Assembly (NCBI GenBank): GCA_024277485.1 | Contig: JAJRVA010000038.1 | Coordinates: forward strand, 1 to 18,808 | Direction: 5' to 3' | Length of the DNA stretch: 18,808 nt | Origin: Deltaproteobacteria bacterium | GTDB taxonomy: Bacteria > Desulfobacterota > Desulfobulbia > Desulfobulbales > Desulfobulbaceae | Shown here: positions 7,462 to 17,432 of the stretch, one piece after another | Layout of the letters: the number at the start of each line of letters is the position of its first letter | How positions within the stretch are numbered: the stretch's first letter is position 1 | Notes under the pieces: model-generated | Seen by the model: the letters and a program-made list of their open reading frames with translations, nothing else | Database searches by the model: none | Told to the model about the DNA's origin: nothing | Position numbers and translations under genes: made by a program

Positions 7462-9107
7462 TGACGAAAAAAAATTCTGCCTGCAAAGAGTGGGAAGACA
7501 ATGAACTGGCCGCAAGCCTGGCCAGGTTTCCTGAACGGAAAAAACAGTTTGCCTGCCATGGCGGCCGCCCGGTTGCCCGCCTGGCCCTGCCTGCGGAGAC
7601 GGATGCAACGTATCTTGACAAGCTGGGCTTTCCCGGGCGCTTTCCCTATACCCGGGGTGTGCAGCCGACCATGTACCGGGGACGTTTCTGGACCATGCGC
7701 CAGTATGCCGGATTCTCCACTGCGGCGGAATCCAACAGACGTTACCGCTACCTCCTTGACCAGGGACAGACAGGCCTGTCGGTCGCCTTTGACCTCCCCA
7801 CCCAGATCGGCTACGATTCGGATGATCCCATGAGCCTCGGGGAAGTCGGCAGGGTCGGCGTTGCCATTGACACCCTGGCTGACATGGAAATTCTCTTTGA
7901 CCGGATTCCCCTTGATACCATCTCCACCTCCATGACCATCAACTCCCCGGCCATGGTCCTCCTGGCAATGTATGTTGCCGTGGCGGAAAAACAGGGGGTT
8001 GCCAGCGACCGGCTGAGGGGAACCATCCAGAACGATATTCTCAAGGAATATGTGGCCCGGGGAACGTATATATTTCCTCCCCGTCCAAGCCTTCGCCTGA
8101 TCACCAATATTTTCCAGTGGTGCGCCGACAGGGCGCCGCTCTTCAACACCATCTCCATTTCAGGCTACCATATCCGTGAAGCAGGCTCCACTGCGGCCCA
8201 GGAGGTTGCCTTTACCCTGGCCAACGGCATCACCTATGTGCAGACCGCCCTGGATGCGGGACTTGAGCTGGATGTCTTTGCCAGGCGGCTGGCCTTTTTC
8301 TTCAATGCCTCCTCCAACCTGCTGGAAGAGGTTGCCAAGTTCCGGGCCGCCCGGAGGCTGTGGGCCGGAATCATGAAAGAGAGGTTCGGCGCTGCCGGTC
8401 CGGCCTCGATGATGCTGCGCTTCCACACCCAGACCGCGGGCAGCAGCCTGACCGCCCAGCAAGTTGACAACAACATTGTCCGGGTAACAATCCAGGCCCT
8501 GGCCGCGGTATTAGGTGGAACCCAGTCGCTGCACACCAATTCCCGGGACGAGGCCCTGAGCCTGCCCACCGAGGATTCGGTCCGTACCGCGCTGCGCACC
8601 CAGCAGATAATCGCCCATGAGTCCGGGGTCGCCGACACCATTGATCCCCTGGCCGGTTCCTATTATATTGAACAGCTCACCGACGCCATTGAAGAGGAGG
8701 CCCGTGAACTTATCAAAAACATCGACGAGGCAGGCGGCGTGGTCAGCTGCATTGAAAACGGTTTTATCCAGGCCCAGATAGAAGATGCCAGCTATCATTT
8801 TCAGCAGGAAATAGAAAAGGGAGAGCGCATCATCGTCGGGGTGAACGAATTTCAGGTGGACGAGGAATCATCCGTCCCGGTTCTCCGCGTTGATGAAGCG
8901 GTTGAGGACCAGCAGGTCCGGCGGCTGGCGGCGGTCAGGGCGGGCAGGGACAGCGAGGCGGTGAAAAAAGCGCTCAGTGAACTTGAACAGGCTGCGCATG
9001 GTGATGCAAACCTCATGCAACCGGTGCTTAAAGCGGTTCGACTCTACTGTTCACTTGGAGAAATCTGCAATGTTTTGAGAAAAGTATTTGGCGAGTACCG
9101 CCAGTAG
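7461..9107 (+). CDS. Methylmalonyl-CoA mutase, catalytic (large) subunit
   Basis: 548 residues forming the TIM-barrel substrate domain without the fused B12 domain, which is the separate gene at 6131. By alignment from memory to the Propionibacterium enzyme, key residues are kept: Tyr82 (Tyr89 there) in MRQYAGF, Gln190 (Gln197) in TIQND, Arg200 (Arg207) that binds the substrate carboxylate, and Tyr236-His237 (Tyr243-His244) in SISGYH. Keeping Tyr82 and Arg200 argues for methylmalonyl-CoA rather than isobutyryl-CoA or 2-hydroxyisobutyryl-CoA, whose mutases change Tyr89 to Phe or Ile. Gln68 occupies the position of Tyr75. It starts on the last base of meaB's stop and ends with TAG. The downstream epimerase and carboxylase confirm the pathway. 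Confidence 0.93.
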   Translation: MTKKNSACKEWEDNELAASLARFPERKKQFACHGGRPVARLALPAETDATYLDKLGFPGRFPYTRGVQPTMYRGRFWTMRQYAGFSTAAESNRRYRYLLDQGQTGLSVAFDLPTQIGYDSDDPMSLGEVGRVGVAIDTLADMEILFDRIPLDTISTSMTINSPAMVLLAMYVAVAEKQGVASDRLRGTIQNDILKEYVARGTYIFPPRPSLRLITNIFQWCADRAPLFNTISISGYHIREAGSTAAQEVAFTLANGITYVQTALDAGLELDVFARRLAFFFNASSNLLEEVAKFRAARRLWAGIMKERFGAAGPASMMLRFHTQTAGSSLTAQQVDNNIVRVTIQALAAVLGGTQSLHTNSRDEALSLPTEDSVRTALRTQQIIAHESGVADTIDPLAGSYYIEQLTDAIEEEARELIKNIDEAGGVVSCIENGFIQAQIEDASYHFQQEIEKGERIIVGVNEFQVDEESSVPVLRVDEAVEDQQVRRLAAVRAGRDSEAVKKALSELEQAAHGDANLMQPVLKAVRLYCSLGEICNVLRKVFGEYRQ

Positions 9108-9123
9108 CATGGTACAATAAAAA

Positions 9124-9537
9124 ATGATACAGAAAATCGACCATATCGGCATTGCCGTCCATTCGATTGCTGAGGCCCGGAAGTTCTATGAAAATGTCCT
9201 CGGGCTGACCTGTGAACGTATTGAGGAGGTCCGGGCCCAAAAGGTGCGGACTGCTTTTTTCACTGTCGGGGAAACGCATATCGAGTTGCTTGAACCGACA
9301 GACCCGTCAAGCCCGGTAGCCAGGTTTCTCGACAAAAAAGGGGAAGGAATCCACCACATCGGCTACCTGAGTGACAATGTCGAGAGTCAGCTTGAACTGG
9401 CTGAAAAAAACGGCTGTACCCTGATCAATGCGGTACCGGTTGAGGGCGCGGGGAACAAACGTATCGCCTTTCTGCATCCCGGATCGACCCACGGCGTACT
9501 CACGGAAATCTGTGAGAAAAAGAGACCACAAAGGTAA
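9124..9537 (+). CDS. mce: Methylmalonyl-CoA epimerase
   Basis: 137 residues of the vicinal-oxygen-chelate (glyoxalase) superfamily, the usual epimerase length. It interconverts (S)- and (R)-methylmalonyl-CoA, linking the carboxylase product to the mutase substrate. Two beta-alpha-beta-beta-beta modules can be traced: the first starts at KIDHIGIAV with metal ligand His7, and includes HIELLEP (52-58). The second starts at GEGIHHIGY with His77/His78 and ends at VLTEIC with Glu128. These are the expected metal-binding positions. Only 16 bases separate it from the mutase, and the ribosome-binding site is poor (GGTACAATAAAAA before the ATG), so it may depend on coupling or be made in lower amounts. 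Confidence 0.92.
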   Translation: MIQKIDHIGIAVHSIAEARKFYENVLGLTCERIEEVRAQKVRTAFFTVGETHIELLEPTDPSSPVARFLDKKGEGIHHIGYLSDNVESQLELAEKNGCTLINAVPVEGAGNKRIAFLHPGSTHGVLTEICEKKRPQR

Positions 9538-9546
9538 GGAAATACC

Positions 9547-10248
<702 letters not shown>

Positions 10249-10254
10249 CTCCTC

Positions 10255-11079
<825 letters not shown>

Positions 11080-11089
11080 GGTTTTATAC

Positions 11090-13084
11090 ATGTTTACTAC
11101 TATCCTCATTGCCAACCGGGGTGAAATTGCCTGCCGGGTCATACGAACAGCCCGGGACATGGGTATTGCCACTGTTGCCGTCTTTTCCGATGCCGATAGA
11201 AGGGCTCTGCACGTGAGAATGGCGGACGAGAGTGTCCCTATCGGGCCGCCGCCTGCCATGGACAGCTACCTCAACATGGAGCGGCTCGTCCAGGCCTGCC
11301 GGGAAACCGGGGCCCAGGCCATTCATCCGGGCTACGGCTTCTTATCTGAAAACCCTGAATTCTGCAGGATACTTGAACGGGAAGGCATCACCTTCATCGG
11401 GCCGCCCGCCGAAGCCATCACCGCCATGGGCGATAAAATCACCTCGAAAAAGATTGCCGCCCGGGCCGGGGTCAATACCATCCCCGGGTGTGACGATATC
11501 ATCACGGACAAGGACCACGCCGTCCAGGCGGCCCGTGAAATCGGCTACCCGGTTATGCTGAAGGCATCTGCCGGTGGGGGAGGCAAAGGTATCCGGATCG
11601 CCTTTAACGATAAAGAGTGCCGGGACGGGTTTGAACGGTGCGCCAGTGAAGCGATGTCCTGCTTTGGTGATGACCGGATCCTGGTTGAAAAATTCATCGA
11701 GGAACCGCGCCATATTGAAATCCAGATCATGGCAGACAGCCATGGCAATATCATCTACCTGGGCGAGCGTGAGTGCTCCATCCAGCGGCGGCACCAGAAG
11801 ATCATCGAAGAGGCTCCCTCGCCTTTTATTGATGAAGCGACACGCAAGGCCATGGGCGTGCAGGCAGTGGCGCTTGCCAGGGCCGTCGGTTATGTTTCCG
11901 CCGGCACGGTCGAGTTCATTGTTGACCAGGACCGCAATTTCTATTTTCTGGAAATGAACACCCGTCTGCAGGTGGAGCACCCGGTCACGGAAATGATCAC
12001 CGGGCTTGACCTGGTTGAACTCATGATCAAGGTGGCGGCCGGAGAAAAACTGCCCCTGGACCAGGATGATGTCAGGCTCTACGGCAGTGCCGTGGAATGC
12101 CGCGTGTACGCGGAAAACCCTTTTCGGGATTTTCTGCCCTCGACCGGCCGCCTGGTCCAGTACCGGCCTCCAGGCATCGAACCGGGAAGGGTCCGGGTGG
12201 ATACCGGCGTGTACGAGGGTGGAGAAATCTCCATGTACTATGACCCCATGATCTCCAAGCTGATTACCTGGGGAGAGGACCGGCAGTCCGCCATCAGCTT
12301 CATGCAGGATGCCCTGGATGAGTATCTCATCCGTGGAATCAGGCATAACACCAGTTTTCTTGCCGCGATCATGGCCCATCCCCGTTTCAGGGCGGGCAGG
12401 CTGTCCACCGACTTTATTGCCCGGGAATATCCGCACGGCTTCCGCTACGAGGACATTGCCCACGACAACCCTGCCCTTCCCATAGTGGTGCTCTGCGTCC
12501 TGCACCGGTTGTACATGGACCGGGCGGCAAAGCTCAGCGGCCAGCTTGCCGGACATGAACGGAGGGTGCTGGATGAGTGGGTGGTGATCATTGACGGCGA
12601 ACACCATCCGGTCAGGGTCAAGCCTGTCCAGGCCAAGGGTGAACATCAGGTGGAGTATGATGATGAGTCCTATGTCATCCATACTGACTGGTGTTTCTGC
12701 CAGCCTGTCTTCAGGGGAACAATCAACGGACGTTTGTACTGTTTCCAGATCAAACGACGCGGTATACGATACTCTGTAACCCGCCGCGGCCTCAGGACAG
12801 ACGGCCTGGTCATGACTCCCAGGGCGGCCGAACTGTACCGGATCATGCCCAGGAAGGAAAAAAGCGACGTCTCCGGTCTCCTTCTGGCGCCCATGCCGGG
12901 ACTGCTTGTCAGGCTCTCGGTCGAGGAGGGCCAGCAGGTCAAGGCCGGTGAGGAAGTGGCAATTATCGAGGCCATGAAAATGGAAAACGTCCTCCGGGCC
13001 CCCCAGGACGGTACTGTCACCAGAATCGTTGCCGGCCTGGGCGACAGCCTGTCCGTTGACCAGATCATTCTTGAATTCAAATAA
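11090..13084 (+). CDS. Acyl-CoA (propionyl-CoA) carboxylase, biotin carboxylase and biotin carrier subunit
   Basis: 664 residues with the layout of PccA. Residues 1-450 are biotin carboxylase: ILIANRGEIACRV at the start, ATP-grasp glycine loop KASAGGGGKGIR (158-169), and EMNTRLQVEHPVTE (288-301). A linker region (about 480-590) fits the BT domain that docks on the beta subunit. The C-terminal carrier domain has EAMKM, with Lys630 as the biotinylation site. It carboxylates its own biotin with ATP and bicarbonate, then the carboxyltransferase passes the carboxyl to propionyl-CoA. The start at 11090 has AAGG eight bases upstream and matches the conserved N-terminus; longer in-frame starts lie inside the preceding gene. 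ATP use distinguishes this from a biotin transcarboxylase or a sodium-pumping decarboxylase. Confidence 0.92.
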   Translation: MFTTILIANRGEIACRVIRTARDMGIATVAVFSDADRRALHVRMADESVPIGPPPAMDSYLNMERLVQACRETGAQAIHPGYGFLSENPEFCRILEREGITFIGPPAEAITAMGDKITSKKIAARAGVNTIPGCDDIITDKDHAVQAAREIGYPVMLKASAGGGGKGIRIAFNDKECRDGFERCASEAMSCFGDDRILVEKFIEEPRHIEIQIMADSHGNIIYLGERECSIQRRHQKIIEEAPSPFIDEATRKAMGVQAVALARAVGYVSAGTVEFIVDQDRNFYFLEMNTRLQVEHPVTEMITGLDLVELMIKVAAGEKLPLDQDDVRLYGSAVECRVYAENPFRDFLPSTGRLVQYRPPGIEPGRVRVDTGVYEGGEISMYYDPMISKLITWGEDRQSAISFMQDALDEYLIRGIRHNTSFLAAIMAHPRFRAGRLSTDFIAREYPHGFRYEDIAHDNPALPIVVLCVLHRLYMDRAAKLSGQLAGHERRVLDEWVVIIDGEHHPVRVKPVQAKGEHQVEYDDESYVIHTDWCFCQPVFRGTINGRLYCFQIKRRGIRYSVTRRGLRTDGLVMTPRAAELYRIMPRKEKSDVSGLLLAPMPGLLVRLSVEEGQQVKAGEEVAIIEAMKMENVLRAPQDGTVTRIVAGLGDSLSVDQIILEFK

Positions 13085-13124
13085 CCTGTTTATCTCATCG
13101 GAATACCCAATAACGACCTGACCA

Positions 13125-13964
13125 ATGCCGCAACTGTCTCTTGGCGATATTACCATTCACTGGCTCAGCGGAGGAAATTTCGAGCTTGACGGCGGCACCA
13201 TGTATGGAGCTGTCCCAAAAGTTCTCTGGCAGGAAAGGTACCCGGCCGACCAGGACAACTACATCAAACTGCGCAATGCCCCGCTTCTTGTGCAGACTGA
13301 TGCGTACAACCTGATTATTGATACCGGCCTGGGCAACAGGCTGACCGGGAAGCAGCAGGAAATCTTCCGGGTATATGAGCCATGGTCGCTTCCTGCTGAT
13401 CTTGCATCTTTAGGGCTGAAGAGAGAGGACATTCAGTATGTTCTCCTGACCCACGGCGATTTCGACCATGCCGGCGGCGTAATGATGCAAGGTGAAAACG
13501 GTTGTTCAGAGCTGACCTTTCCCAGTGCCCTCCATGTTATCCAGGAAACAGAGTGGCATGATATCACCCATCCCAACAGCCGGTCGGCCCATACCTACTG
13601 GCCGGACAACTTCACCGGCCTGCGAGTCGGCGACAACCTGATGACGGTGCGGGGAGACCGGGAAATCGTGCCCGGGGTGACCGTCCGCCTGACCGGTGGA
13701 CACACCAGGGGGCACCAGCTGGTGGAGTTTTCCGGGAGCAACGGATGCGGGGTTCACCTCGGGGATGTCCTGCCCACCCATACCCACACCAGTCCGCTCT
13801 GGATCATGGCCTATGACAACTTCCCCCTGGAACTGATCGAAATAAAGGACAAACTTCTGCCCCGCTACCGGCAAGGGAACTGCTGGTTCACCTTGTATCA
13901 CGACATCTTCATGTACGCCTGCAGGATCGATGGTCGTGGCAGGGTCATTGAGCAAATTTCCTGA
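13125..13964 (+). CDS. Metallo-beta-lactamase-fold hydrolase
   Basis: 279 residues of the MBL superfamily, in the broad group that includes lactonase-like enzymes. The metal site is visible: THGDFDHAGG (His110, Asp112, Asp114, His115), GGHTRGH (His193), HLGD (Asp214) and LYHD (His259). The second His of the usual HxHxDH is Asp112; this variant occurs in other MBL proteins but changes one metal ligand. There is no signal peptide, so it should be cytoplasmic. It lies 40 bases after the carboxylase gene on the same strand and could be the operon's last gene, yet its ribosome-binding site is poor and no link to propionate is evident. Thioester, lactone or other ester substrates are possible; the substrate is not predicted. 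Confidence 0.8.
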   Translation: MPQLSLGDITIHWLSGGNFELDGGTMYGAVPKVLWQERYPADQDNYIKLRNAPLLVQTDAYNLIIDTGLGNRLTGKQQEIFRVYEPWSLPADLASLGLKREDIQYVLLTHGDFDHAGGVMMQGENGCSELTFPSALHVIQETEWHDITHPNSRSAHTYWPDNFTGLRVGDNLMTVRGDREIVPGVTVRLTGGHTRGHQLVEFSGSNGCGVHLGDVLPTHTHTSPLWIMAYDNFPLELIEIKDKLLPRYRQGNCWFTLYHDIFMYACRIDGRGRVIEQIS

Positions 13965-13972
13965 GTTCTGCT

Positions 13973-13985
13973 TTATCTGAGATAA
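13973..13985. repeat. 13-bp palindrome upstream of the AAA+ gene
   Basis: TTATCTGAGATAA is perfectly self-complementary around its central G. It lies just after the stop of the hydrolase gene and about 6 bases upstream of a possible promoter for the next gene, a plausible site for a DNA-binding dimer. It is too short, and lacks a following T run, to be a terminator. Confidence 0.4.
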
Positions 13986-13990
13986 GAATA

Positions 13991-14020
13991 TTAGAAAAGA
14001 TGTGTATTTTCTGATACAAT
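13991..14020 (+). promoter_or_regulatory. Putative extended -10 promoter of the AAA+ gene
   Basis: TGATACAAT (14012-14020) is an extended -10 element, with TACAAT matching 5 of 6 consensus positions. A weak -35 candidate, TTAGAA, lies at 13991-13996 with an 18-base spacer. Transcription would begin near 14027, only about five bases before the ATG at 14032, so either the mRNA is nearly leaderless or the true promoter or start codon is elsewhere. Confidence 0.35.
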
Positions 14021-14031
14021 TTACACCAGAT

Positions 14032-16281
14032 ATGAAAAACCTGAGTCCCAAAATTCTTTTCCTTGGATCCAACGTGACCATCCACAACGTGCCGGTGAAG
14101 GAGGTCAGCCTGCTCGAGGAGGGCCGCCTTCCCGCCTACGGGTATAATCCCGGTGATGATATCGGCCTCCTGGCCGGCAGGGTCAACAGGGAAAAGGGAC
14201 GCTTAGACCAGTGCCTCACCTGGCTGGCCTCCTACCTGGCTGAATCGGAACTGACACCGCGGCTCAATACCCTGACCTATGGCGAGGAAAAACAGGTCTA
14301 CCAGATCTTCAGTCAAAACAAGACCGACAGGACGGACAAGCCCGATCACGGCTGGTTCATGACCAGGCAGATTCTTCCCTCCCACGGGCGGGGCAGCAAG
14401 GTCGCGCCCTTTGTAATTTCAGAAAACAACCTTGAAACCATCAGCGGCAACAACGGCATGCTGCTCATCGACGACTCGGGAGTACCACCGCAGATCTGCG
14501 AGGATATCGTCAAACTCAACCCCGGCCTGTGGTGCATGGCCCTGGGCATCTCCGTGGCCTACTGGCAGAAATGGGCCGCCATACTGGGAGAGCGCTTCAC
14601 CCTCTTCTGCCGCCTGTCCGACCTGGAAACCACCCGCATGGAAATGGATGCCTCGGTCAACTGGGAGACCATTGTCGCCATGTGCCTGCGGGCACTGCGA
14701 ACAGACGAGGTCGGCCTGTGGGACAATGAAAAGCACCGGTTCATCTGCCACATCATTGTGGAGATGTTTCCGCACGGACTCCTCTACGTGGGCCCGGACG
14801 GCACCTTTTTCCGGTACCGGAAAAATCACCTGCCGGAAAAGAGTTCCCCGCGCCAGCGGGGAGCCGTTCCCTGCTATGACACCATGGTCACCTCCATGCT
14901 GGCCATTGACGCCATGCGCTTCAGGGGGTTTGAATTCCGCCGCAACTATTTTTACGACTTTTCAAAACGCGTCCTGCTCAACTGGCAGGTGCTGTATGAC
15001 CATGGCTACTACTTCAGCGACGGGCTCGAGTTCCCCAACCTGGATTTTTCATCAACCTTTCCGGACGGTTCTCCCTGTTCGTTCATCGACCTGACAACAC
15101 CGGATCCGAATTTCATCACCCTCCCCCCCCATTCGGATGAATTTGAGGCAACCCTGGAACTGGTTGCAAGCCAGGTATGGAGCAGTGAAAAGAAAAAGGC
15201 CTTGCGCACTTTTTTCAGTTCCAGGGCCTGGTTCCCAGGCAAAGACATCACATATGACTGCATCGATGTTATTGTCTCTGTCCTCCACTACCTCAAGGAA
15301 GAGGTCAACCGGGGAACAGGTTTTGACCAGCTCCCCATATTCCAGATCGGCCACCTGCGGACAACGGACCCTGCTGAAATCGATCCGGTCATCACCCTGC
15401 ATAATGTCATGGACTCCTACGTGTCCAAGGAAAGTGTGCTGCGGCCCCTGTGCATCGGAGTCTTTGGGCCGCCGGGCGCGGGAAAATCGTTTGCCGTCAA
15501 GCAGATTGCCAGCCAGATTTCCAAAAAATTTACCGGTAATCCTTTTGATTTTTATGAATTCAACCTGACCCAGTTTGCCAGTCCGGATGAAATCAATGCC
15601 GCCATCGATCCTGTTCGGGCCTCTGTGGCCCAGGGCAAAGTGCCCATCGCGTTCTGGGATGAGTTCGACTGCAGGTACGATGACGATGAATTCGGCTATC
15701 TCCGCTACTTCCTGCCCGCCATGCAGGACGGGGTTACCTATGTGCACGGCATCCCCTTTCACATCGGCCGGGCGATATTTGTCTTTGCCGGGGGGGTCAA
15801 GTCGAGTTACGAAGGCATGGAAAACCTGCTTGATATCCAGGACCCTGTCGAGAGACAGCACATAAAAACCCTGAAAATACCGGACTTCATGAGTCGCCTG
15901 AGGGTGGTGCTGGATATTGACGGCATTGAAATAGAAGAGTCTCTGCTCTGCGATCCTGCATCAAGTGAGGACCTGGAGGAGCTGCGCCGTATCCTGCTGA
16001 AACGTGCCTTCATTATTGCCCACCAGATGCAGACCCACTGGCGCACTGCGGCCCGGAAGACATCCGGCCTGCTGCTGCGACTGCTGCTGGCCGACTACAA
16101 GTTCGGCGCCCGGTCCATCGAGGCGGTTATCGAGGCCAGCAGGGCGGCCGACAGGCTGGTCTATGGACTGCCGGAGTTGATCGCCCCGTCTGCGGCCCGG
16201 ATTCACGCCCAGTGGAGAGTGGAGCTGGAGCGGAAGGTTGATGCCGTGAGAAAAACAAAAGGACTGCGGGCTGTATGGTAA
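14032..16281 (+). CDS. Uncharacterised large AAA+ family ATPase with possible degenerate ribokinase-like N-terminal half
   Basis: 749 residues from the ATG at 14032; a GTG start at 14002 would add ten. The C-terminal third is a P-loop ATPase: Walker A GPPGAGKS (479-486), Walker B IAFWDEFD (539-546), and a downstream FMSRLR segment that could hold a sensor or arginine finger. Residues about 130-300 (MLLIDDSG, then a long helical and strand region, LFCRLSDLE, GLLYVGPDGTFFRYR, YDTMVTSMLAIDAM) recall the end of a PfkB/ribokinase fold, but the catalytic GAGD motif is not preserved, so it would be a binding rather than kinase domain. That reading is tentative. No transmembrane segment is seen. Neither candidate start has a strong ribosome-binding site. 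The function is unknown and neighbours give no clue. The protein appears complete. Confidence 0.75.
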   Translation: MKNLSPKILFLGSNVTIHNVPVKEVSLLEEGRLPAYGYNPGDDIGLLAGRVNREKGRLDQCLTWLASYLAESELTPRLNTLTYGEEKQVYQIFSQNKTDRTDKPDHGWFMTRQILPSHGRGSKVAPFVISENNLETISGNNGMLLIDDSGVPPQICEDIVKLNPGLWCMALGISVAYWQKWAAILGERFTLFCRLSDLETTRMEMDASVNWETIVAMCLRALRTDEVGLWDNEKHRFICHIIVEMFPHGLLYVGPDGTFFRYRKNHLPEKSSPRQRGAVPCYDTMVTSMLAIDAMRFRGFEFRRNYFYDFSKRVLLNWQVLYDHGYYFSDGLEFPNLDFSSTFPDGSPCSFIDLTTPDPNFITLPPHSDEFEATLELVASQVWSSEKKKALRTFFSSRAWFPGKDITYDCIDVIVSVLHYLKEEVNRGTGFDQLPIFQIGHLRTTDPAEIDPVITLHNVMDSYVSKESVLRPLCIGVFGPPGAGKSFAVKQIASQISKKFTGNPFDFYEFNLTQFASPDEINAAIDPVRASVAQGKVPIAFWDEFDCRYDDDEFGYLRYFLPAMQDGVTYVHGIPFHIGRAIFVFAGGVKSSYEGMENLLDIQDPVERQHIKTLKIPDFMSRLRVVLDIDGIEIEESLLCDPASSEDLEELRRILLKRAFIIAHQMQTHWRTAARKTSGLLLRLLLADYKFGARSIEAVIEASRAADRLVYGLPELIAPSAARIHAQWRVELERKVDAVRKTKGLRAVW

Positions 16282-16376
16282 GTCAGGCGACTTATAAAAT
16301 ATCCAGCTCTCAACACCAGCGGTGACATCGTGTCTGAATGACCAGGCGCGGGAAAAACAACAAGGGAGAATGAAAA

Positions 16377-16793
16377 ATGAACCATTTAAAAAAACTAACT
16401 TTTTTTCTTTTACTTACCGTAGCTCTCTGCTTTTCGGGACAGGCCATAGCAGGATATGCTAACGGCACGGTCCTCCAGGTGTCCGGCGACAACGCCCTGT
16501 ACTACGTCATCAACGGCTACGCAGCACTTATTCCCTCTCCCAGGGCTTTTCAATGCCTGCAGCTTGGCGGCCACAAGAAAGTCACCGTCAGCCGTGAGCA
16601 ACTTCAGGCCATGCCGAAAACCGCTTTCCTGATCAAGGGTGGAGACAATAGAATCTTCAGGATTGACGGTGAACAGAAGCGCCTTGTGCCCGACATGAAC
16701 ACCTTCAGGCGGCTTGGATTTAATGACGGGGAAGTCATTCATCTGCCGCAGGCCATGGTCAACTGTCTTCCCAAGGGGCCGGCACTGCGCTAA
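16377..16793 (+). CDS. Small exported protein with two tandem repeat modules, function unknown
   Basis: 138 residues. The first 25 form a clear Sec signal peptide: a KK start, a hydrophobic core, and an AIA cleavage motif before Gly26. The mature part is two copies of a module of about 50 residues. Copy one (31-80) runs VLQVSGDNALYYVINGYAA, LIPSP, a phenylalanine helix, VTVSREQLQAMP. Copy two (83-131) runs AFLIKGGDNRIFRIDGEQKR, LVPD, a phenylalanine helix, VIHLPQAMVNCLP. This resembles a repeat seen in many bacterial secreted proteins, of the type 'not-blank, lysine-rich, IPdpetF..lG....v..v....l..ip'. It is probably periplasmic or extracellular. GGGAG eight bases before the ATG is a strong ribosome-binding site. 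It converges with the lipoprotein gene downstream. Confidence 0.8.
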   Translation: MNHLKKLTFFLLLTVALCFSGQAIAGYANGTVLQVSGDNALYYVINGYAALIPSPRAFQCLQLGGHKKVTVSREQLQAMPKTAFLIKGGDNRIFRIDGEQKRLVPDMNTFRRLGFNDGEVIHLPQAMVNCLPKGPALR

Positions 16794-16817
16794 AAGGGTA
16801 GAATGGGAAGCGGCAGC

Positions 16818-17306
16818 TCACTGGCAGCGGAGAAAAACCACCTGCATGACAATGGGATAATCAAAACTGACGTTGCTGTTACCCCATTCCCTGTATCCTA
16901 TGCCGGCCCATTCCCCCTGCTCTTCCCACTCTTCAAAGCCGAAATTCCAGCCGGGCCACTCCTTGATCGTGTACTCCCGGTCAGGCCCGTAGTAGGTGAA
17001 TTTCAGTTCCGTCTCAGTGGTGCATTGACGGGACTGACCGATCAGAACCATATCCGCACCTTTTGATTTTGCCTCGCTGGAAACCTCTTTGACAAAATCC
17101 TGCCCCGTATACCGGGCCGGCATGGTGACAAAGAGATGGGCAAAGACACGACAGGCATCAGGAATCTGGCTTTTCAGGAAAACCGGCTCAACCTTGTCGG
17201 TAGGAGGATAGGTCATCCCCCTGACACCGGAATCACTGGACGCACATGCTGTCAACAGGGACAGAACCAGCAACAGAATGCCTGACATGATGATGTTCTT
17301 GTTCAT
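16818..17306 (-). CDS. Small lipoprotein, function unknown
   Basis: 162 residues. The N-terminus is a lipoprotein signal with lipobox LLTAC, so Cys21 would be lipidated and the protein anchored to a membrane. The mature part has CRVFAHLFV (52-60), a helix ending in KGADMVLIG (82-90), and a tail rich in Trp and acidic residues (117-142). Alternation of a Cys-containing strand, helix and 'GA-D-V-x-I-G' strand is like small envelope lipoproteins of the RcsF/DUF4156 kind, but the match is not strong enough to name. The ATG at 17306 has GGAG at a good distance; a longer in-frame start at 17387 would put charged residues before the signal sequence and was not used. Confidence 0.78.
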   Translation of the reverse strand: MNKNIIMSGILLLVLSLLTACASSDSGVRGMTYPPTDKVEPVFLKSQIPDACRVFAHLFVTMPARYTGQDFVKEVSSEAKSKGADMVLIGQSRQCTTETELKFTYYGPDREYTIKEWPGWNFGFEEWEEQGEWAGIGYREWGNSNVSFDYPIVMQVVFLRCQ

Positions 17307-17358
17307 TTTTTGTCTCCAGATAAATTCTTTGCAAACCACAGGATGGTCTTCATATTCC

Positions 17359-17387
17359 TTCATAATCTGTAATACGCCACAGGACAA
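17359..17387 (-). promoter_or_regulatory. Putative sigma70-type promoter for the lipoprotein gene
   Basis: On the minus strand, TTGTCC (17382-17387) and TATGAA (17359-17364) are separated by 17 bases, each matching consensus at 4 of 6 positions. The start would be near 17352, with a leader of about 46 bases before the ATG. Confidence 0.4.
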
Positions 17388-17432
17388 GAAAAATGCACCC
17401 TGTCATCCGGAGCATGGATTTTCACGCATAAT

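Noticed and set aside
11342..13156. A 604-codon open frame on the minus strand
   Set aside because: Antisense shadow of the biotin carboxylase gene, a common effect of GC-rich codon use.
16279..16294. Terminator at the end of the AAA+ gene
   Set aside because: TAAGTC-AGGC-GACTTA is a 6-bp stem followed by TAAAAT, not a T run; probably chance.
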